The notes under the pieces were generated by a model. The model was given only the letters and a program-made list of their open reading frames with translations. It made no database searches and had not been told where the DNA came from. From NCBI GenBank assembly GCA_039683515.1, contig JBDKRG010000004.1, positions 124,001 to 188,000 on the forward strand: a stretch of 64,000 bases of DNA, read 5' to 3'. Source of the DNA: JAJFUE01 sp039683515. GTDB taxonomy: Bacteria; Sumerlaeota; Sumerlaeia; MVZB01. Position numbers and translations under genes: made by a program. Of the stretch, positions 60,439 through 64,000 are shown in pieces. Positions within the stretch are counted from its first letter, which is position 1. The number at the start of each line of letters is the position of its first letter.

Positions 60439-61059
60439 CTATTGCACGGAACGCCTGTATTTCAACCCTTCTCTTACCAATTCCTCGACGCCGGCGTCGG
60501 GCCCCAGGGCCTCGATGGCCAGCGTGACGGCGCGGCGCGCCTGGACGGGGCGGACGTCGAGGGCCTCGAGCGCGGCGATCGCGTCGCGGGCGGCCTCGCC
60601 CGTCGGGCCGGGTTCGGGGGCCTCGACCCGGGCCTCGGCCGGGAGGTCGGCCGCGAGCCGGTCGGCCTTGCCCTTGAGTTCCAGGATCAGTTTTTCGGCC
60701 ATTTTCTGGCCGATCCCCTTGACCTTCTTGAACCGCGTGGCGTCGCCGGTCAGCACGGCCTGGACGATCTCGCCGACCGTCAGATTCGAAAGCAGCGCCA
60801 GGGCGGCGGACGGGCCGACGCCCGAGACGTCCATGATTTCGTCGAACGCCGCGCGCTCGAAATGCTGGGCGAACCCGTAGAGCCGCAGCGCGTCCTCGCG
60901 GACGTAGGTGCGCACCCACAGGCGCGCCTCCGAGCCGACCGGGCCGACGCCGTCGGCCGCCATGGTCGGGACCGTGACGCCGTAGCCGACCCCGCCCACG
61001 TCGATCACGAGGTGGTTGCCGTTTCGCGCCAGGAGTTTTCCGCACAGGTATTCGATCAT
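60439..61059 (-). CDS. ruvA: Holliday junction helicase subunit RuvA
   Basis: A 206-residue DNA-junction-binding tetramer subunit. The OB-fold start MIEYLCGKLLARNGNHLVIDV, the central helix-hairpin-helix domain (FDEIMDVSGVGPSAALALLS, KVKGIGQKMAEKLILELKGK) and the flexible linker into C-terminal domain III (EAARDAIAALEALDVRPVQA) are complete. It recruits RuvB to branch-migrate junctions. It lies near ruvC but in reverse, separated by a HEAT gene and an MFS gene. Confidence 0.95.
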   Translation of the reverse strand: MIEYLCGKLLARNGNHLVIDVGGVGYGVTVPTMAADGVGPVGSEARLWVRTYVREDALRLYGFAQHFERAAFDEIMDVSGVGPSAALALLSNLTVGEIVQAVLTGDATRFKKVKGIGQKMAEKLILELKGKADRLAADLPAEARVEAPEPGPTGEAARDAIAALEALDVRPVQARRAVTLAIEALGPDAGVEELVREGLKYRRSVQ

Positions 61060-61152
61060 TTCAGTGGCCCATCGCGCCCATGCCGGGCGGCCGGTCAGCC
61101 TGATAATTTCCCACGATCGGGGCGGATTCGCCAGTCAAATTGAAATTGGGGT

Positions 61153-61434
61153 TTATTCGCTTCGCCACGAGCCGCGGTTGTCGCGGCGCATTTCGATGGT
61201 GTTGGGATTGGACGAGGCCGGGGGTGTCATCGTGATCTTGGGCGAGGGCTCGGACGCGCCGAAGAGAGCTCGCAGGCCGCCGAGCGCGGCGCGGATCGCC
61301 AGAAAGATCGCGCCCAAAACCGTGACCGCCATCAGGAACAGGCCGGCCGCCGCGGCGATCAGCCCGCCCACGATCAACGCCGGCAAACCCGACATGTTGA
61401 ACCCGCGGCCGCTGGAATAGGAAATCATGCGCAT
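61153..61434 (-). CDS. Small membrane protein, hypothetical
   Basis: A 93-residue protein starting MRMISYSSGRGFNMSGLPAL, with one long or two short transmembrane helices (LPALIVGGLIAAAAGLFLMA, VLGAIFLAIRAALGGLRALF) and a polar tail (NTIEMRRDNRGSWRSE). Unrecognised. It is upstream of ruvA on the same strand and downstream of the sigma-54 activator. Confidence 0.6.
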   Translation of the reverse strand: MRMISYSSGRGFNMSGLPALIVGGLIAAAAGLFLMAVTVLGAIFLAIRAALGGLRALFGASEPSPKITMTPPASSNPNTIEMRRDNRGSWRSE

Positions 61435-61500
61435 CGCTATACTCCATCCAGCATCATATCATTCCGCGGCGCCTGACGCCATGGCCGTTGATGCGATCTA

Positions 61501-61530
61501 AAAGGACCCAAAGGACCTAAAGGACCCCAA
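61501..61530. repeat. AAAGGACCC-type tandem repeat
   Basis: AAAGGACCCAAAGGACCTAA then AGGACCCC (period 9) between the small membrane gene and the sigma-54 activator. Same family as 22091 and 40444. Confidence 0.75.
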
Positions 61531-61543
61531 AAATCCCAAAGAC

Positions 61544-63097
61544 TCATCCCTTATTCCGATAGTTGCTCACCAATTCCGGGTTCAAATGTTGCTTGACGGT
61601 GCGGTGATCGACCCCAAGCCGGCGCGCGGTCTCCTGGTACGATCCGCACTCCGCATAGACAAGACTGCAATAGTGGGAAAGAAGTTCGGCCAGATTCAGC
61701 TTGCCGGCGGCGGTTTCGTTCGCAAACGCCCGGCGCGGGGGTTCGGCGGGCGCGGCCTCGGCGACCGGCGGGCGGTACTGGCGCCGGATCATCAGGTTGC
61801 GCACGCACTGCTCGAGCTCGCGGAAATTGCCCGACCACGCGTAGTCGGGGGGGAGGTTCCGGCGGATCCAGCCGTCGACCTCGCCGGTGAAGTCGGGGAG
61901 CTCGTCGGCCGGGACGAGGCGGCGCGCGATGAACGAGATGAACGCGGGCATGTCCGCCGGGGCGTCGTCGAGCTGTTCGCGCAGCGTCGGCGTGCGCAGC
62001 TGGTCGGCGCAGAGGCGGTAGTAGAGGTCCTCGCGGAACCGGCCGTCGCGGATCATGCCGCCCAGGTCCCGGTGCGTGGCCGTGATCACTTTGCCCTGGA
62101 ACCGGAGCGGGCGCGTGTCGCCGATCCTCTGGAAGAGCCGGGACTGGAGGACGCGCAGAAGCTTCACCTGGATGCCGATGTCGAGCTCGCCGATTTCGTC
62201 GAGGAAGACCGAGCCGTGGGGAGGGCAGACCTCGAACCAGCCGCGGTGATCCTCCATGGCGCCGGTGAACGCGCCGCGGCGGTGGCCGAAGAGCTCGGAC
62301 TCGATGAGCGTCGGGGCCAGCGCGCCGAGGTTGATCGGGTGGAACGCGGCGATGAAATCCTCGGCGAACGAGCGGGTTTTGGGATCGAACGGGATGTAGC
62401 GCGCCATGCCGACGGCGCGGGCGACCAGTTCCTTGCCGCTGCCGGTCGGGCCGGTGATCAGGCTCGGGATGTCGCCCATCGCCTCGAAGATGCCGCGCCG
62501 GTAGCGGCGCATGTTGTGCGTGAAGATCGACTCCCACGCCGACGCGCGCAGCATCCGCATCGGCGCCGACGAGCCGATCAGGTAATGGAACAGGAGGTGA
62601 AACGCGCGCCGGATCTGGAAGAACGCGGCGAAGGTGTGCGCGGCGGGGTCCAGCCCGGCCGGGGCGAGGCCGTTGACGCGGTCGCCCAGCAACACCGTGA
62701 GATCATGCGCAAATGTCGAATAGAAATCGAGCTTGAGGCCCATGCGCCCCTCGTCGAGCGCGGAGCGGATGATGGCGGAAAATCGCGGGGCGTAGCGGTG
62801 ATAGATCGCGAAGAGGACGAGGTCCTCGTGGAGCTGCCGCTCGGAGTCGCCCGCGGCCTGAAGCCGTTGCGGGCCGATCGATTTGATGAGCGCCTCGGCC
62901 TTCGCGTTCAGAGGGGCGAGGTTCGGGTTGAGCCTGAAATCATCCATCTGCTCGAACGACGGCATGGCGGGCGGGCGATAGGCGTCGCCGAGCGCGTCGC
63001 GTTCGGCCTCGGCGCGCTCGGGGCGGAACGGGTTGGCGTGCGCCGCCCGCTGGATCGCCCGGGCGAACGACTTCTGGGAAGGGGAGAAGAGGGGCAT
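61544..63097 (-). CDS. Sigma-54-interacting transcriptional activator with an uncharacterised N-terminal half
   Basis: A 517-residue activator. Residues 1-210 have no receiver, PAS or GAF signature; they are mostly helical (LIKSIGPQRLQAAGDSERQL, EDLVLFAIYHRYAPRFSAII, FAAFFQIRRAFHLLFHYLIG). The AAA+ core follows with Walker A GPTGSGKE at 216-223, GAFTGA at 275-280 and FLDEIGELD. A Fis-type helix-turn-helix ends it (YQETARRLGVDHRTVKQHL). It probably senses a ligand or partner through the N-terminal half rather than phosphorylation. Target promoters unknown. Confidence 0.9.
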   Translation of the reverse strand: MPLFSPSQKSFARAIQRAAHANPFRPERAEAERDALGDAYRPPAMPSFEQMDDFRLNPNLAPLNAKAEALIKSIGPQRLQAAGDSERQLHEDLVLFAIYHRYAPRFSAIIRSALDEGRMGLKLDFYSTFAHDLTVLLGDRVNGLAPAGLDPAAHTFAAFFQIRRAFHLLFHYLIGSSAPMRMLRASAWESIFTHNMRRYRRGIFEAMGDIPSLITGPTGSGKELVARAVGMARYIPFDPKTRSFAEDFIAAFHPINLGALAPTLIESELFGHRRGAFTGAMEDHRGWFEVCPPHGSVFLDEIGELDIGIQVKLLRVLQSRLFQRIGDTRPLRFQGKVITATHRDLGGMIRDGRFREDLYYRLCADQLRTPTLREQLDDAPADMPAFISFIARRLVPADELPDFTGEVDGWIRRNLPPDYAWSGNFRELEQCVRNLMIRRQYRPPVAEAAPAEPPRRAFANETAAGKLNLAELLSHYCSLVYAECGSYQETARRLGVDHRTVKQHLNPELVSNYRNKG

Positions 63098-63116
63098 TGG
63101 GTTTATCCTGGAAGCA

Positions 63117-63236
63117 TAGGGTCGCGGGCGCCCCTCCGGGGCGCATTTTGAATGGCATGCTTACCCCCGGCGGCGCTTCGCTTCGCCGGGGGCTATTTGC
63201 GCCGGCCCCGCTGGGGCCCGAGAAAAACATCTTCCC
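63117..63236. repeat. Third copy of the three-hairpin element
   Basis: GGTCGCGGGCGCCCCTCC and GGGGCGC, CCCCCGGCGGCGC and GCCGGGGGC, GCGCCGGCCCCGCTGGGGC. The flank toward CCCCATTTTGG is a decayed version of the arms at 13735-14062. The rest of the 63098-63430 gap is AT-rich, with a GGGC-GATAC-GCCC hairpin near 63394, and holds no gene I can support. Confidence 0.75.
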
Positions 63237-63430
63237 CATTTTGGCGCATCAGCAAGAAATGTCAAATGTATATACAATATATGACATACATAATCCCAGT
63301 TCAACATCGAGCCATAGAAGATAAGATATTATCAATACATCAGTTAACATGTATTCGAAAAGTGGCCCGGTCCTCGCTCTATGGGTGGCATGGGCGATAC
63401 GCCCGATGTAATCCATACGGAGATCGAACC

Positions 63431-64000
63431 ATGAAACGCATCGTTACAATCCTGCTGGCGGCCATGATTGTGACAGTCCAGGGACTGGCACTGGCCGCGG
63501 GCACGTTGACGCCGGTCGGCGCCGACTACGCCCCGATCCAGATTCGGGACCATCACGTCGACGTCGTGATCAACAACGGCTTCGCCCGCACCGAGGTCAC
63601 GCAGACGTTCTTCAACCCCAACTCCAGGGCGCTCGAGGCGGTCTATTCGTTCCCGCTTCCCAAGAGCGCGTCGCTGTCCGAGGTCACGATTTACATCGGC
63701 GAGACCAAGATGGACGGCGAGGTCGTCGAGGCCGAGAAGGCCAGGCAGATTTACGAGGAGGAGCGCGACCAGGGTCGCGACGCCGGCCTGACGACCAAGA
63801 ACGAATACAAGACGTTCGAGTTCCGCGTCGCGCGCGTCCAGCCGGGCAACGAGGTCAAGATCCGGTTCCTGTACTACCAGCCGCTGCCGATCGACACCGG
63901 CGTCGGCCGCTACGTCTACCCGCTCCAGGACGGCGACACCGACGAGCAGGCGCTCGCGTTCTGGGCGACCAACGACAAGATCACGTCGGGCACGATGTCG
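63431..64000 (+). CDS. VIT-domain protein, partial (C-terminus outside window)
   Basis: The first 190 codons of a protein with a signal peptide (IVTILLAAMIVTVQGLALA). A vault/inter-alpha-trypsin (VIT) domain follows: VDVVINNGFARTEVTQTFFN, LEAVYSFPLPKSASLSEV, EAEKARQIYEEERDQGRDAG and VARVQPGNEVKIRFLYYQPL. VIT domains usually precede a von Willebrand A domain and sometimes a sorting segment, which would lie beyond the window. ATG 63431 is the only start before the signal peptide. Role: likely adhesion or envelope assembly, by family analogy. Confidence 0.88.
   Translation, partial: MKRIVTILLAAMIVTVQGLALAAGTLTPVGADYAPIQIRDHHVDVVINNGFARTEVTQTFFNPNSRALEAVYSFPLPKSASLSEVTIYIGETKMDGEVVEAEKARQIYEEERDQGRDAGLTTKNEYKTFEFRVARVQPGNEVKIRFLYYQPLPIDTGVGRYVYPLQDGDTDEQALAFWATNDKITSGTMS

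Overview
The window is 64 kb of GC-rich bacterial chromosome from a Gram-negative-type cell. The envelope evidence is a secretin with an inner-membrane partner, a TonB-like/ExbB/ExbD set, a LpxB-N-like membrane protein and many exported proteins. A heme A synthase (CtaA/COX15) points to haem-copper oxidase respiration. The mix of BshC, EI/HPr without sugar permeases, VIT and carboxypeptidase-regulatory-like repeat proteins, TMTC-like TPR membrane proteins and abundant intergenic short-repeat families resembles Planctomycetota/Verrucomicrobiota-type or neighbouring candidate phyla (for example Sumerlaeota or Hydrogenedentota). That placement is inference; no rRNA or tRNA gene is visible to settle it. 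TGA is a normal stop, as several ATGA/GTGA overlaps show.

Layout. 0-9 kb: a partial unknown gene, a broken DUF2442 gene, an NtrC-type regulator divergent from bshC, a small Cys-rich protein, an ECF sigma/anti-sigma pair with exported proteins, and a 50-codon methyltransferase remnant abutting a REP-associated transposase flanked by REP-like inverted repeats. 9-20 kb: nadA, exported/membrane hypotheticals, a YihY-family protein, an inverted-repeat element, ctaA, an MBL-fold hydrolase, proA and a kelch-type propeller protein. 20-30 kb: rpsB, tsf, then an antisense SGNH-like gene and three membrane-protein genes (one an M50 protease) before pyrH, then a GIY-YIG protein, pheA and a LpxB-N-like protein. 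30-41 kb: an AT-rich promoter island, a nine-repeat carboxypeptidase-regulatory-like protein, an exported unknown and three tandem TMTC-like membrane TPR proteins. 41-55 kb: ptsH-ptsI, an M28 peptidase, a lipoprotein, TonB-like-exbB-exbD, rpsA, a UvsW/SSL2-type helicase and a GspC-like/secretin pair. 55-64 kb: yebC-ruvC, a HEAT-repeat protein, an MFS transporter, ruvA, a small membrane protein, a sigma-54 activator with an unrecognised N-terminal half, and the start of a VIT-domain protein.

The most unusual feature is the non-coding DNA. At least seven families of short, period-6-to-9 degenerate tandem repeats sit at gene junctions, some starting inside the preceding stop codon and one inside a coding region. 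Larger hairpin elements (a three-hairpin element at three loci, one an inverted pair; a GGCTAAAGCC-type element; a CCTGGGGC-type element) are also dispersed. The clearest candidates for new biology are the triplicated TMTC-like proteins, the repeat families, the gutted methyltransferase beside the transposase, and the sigma-54 activator's N-terminal domain.
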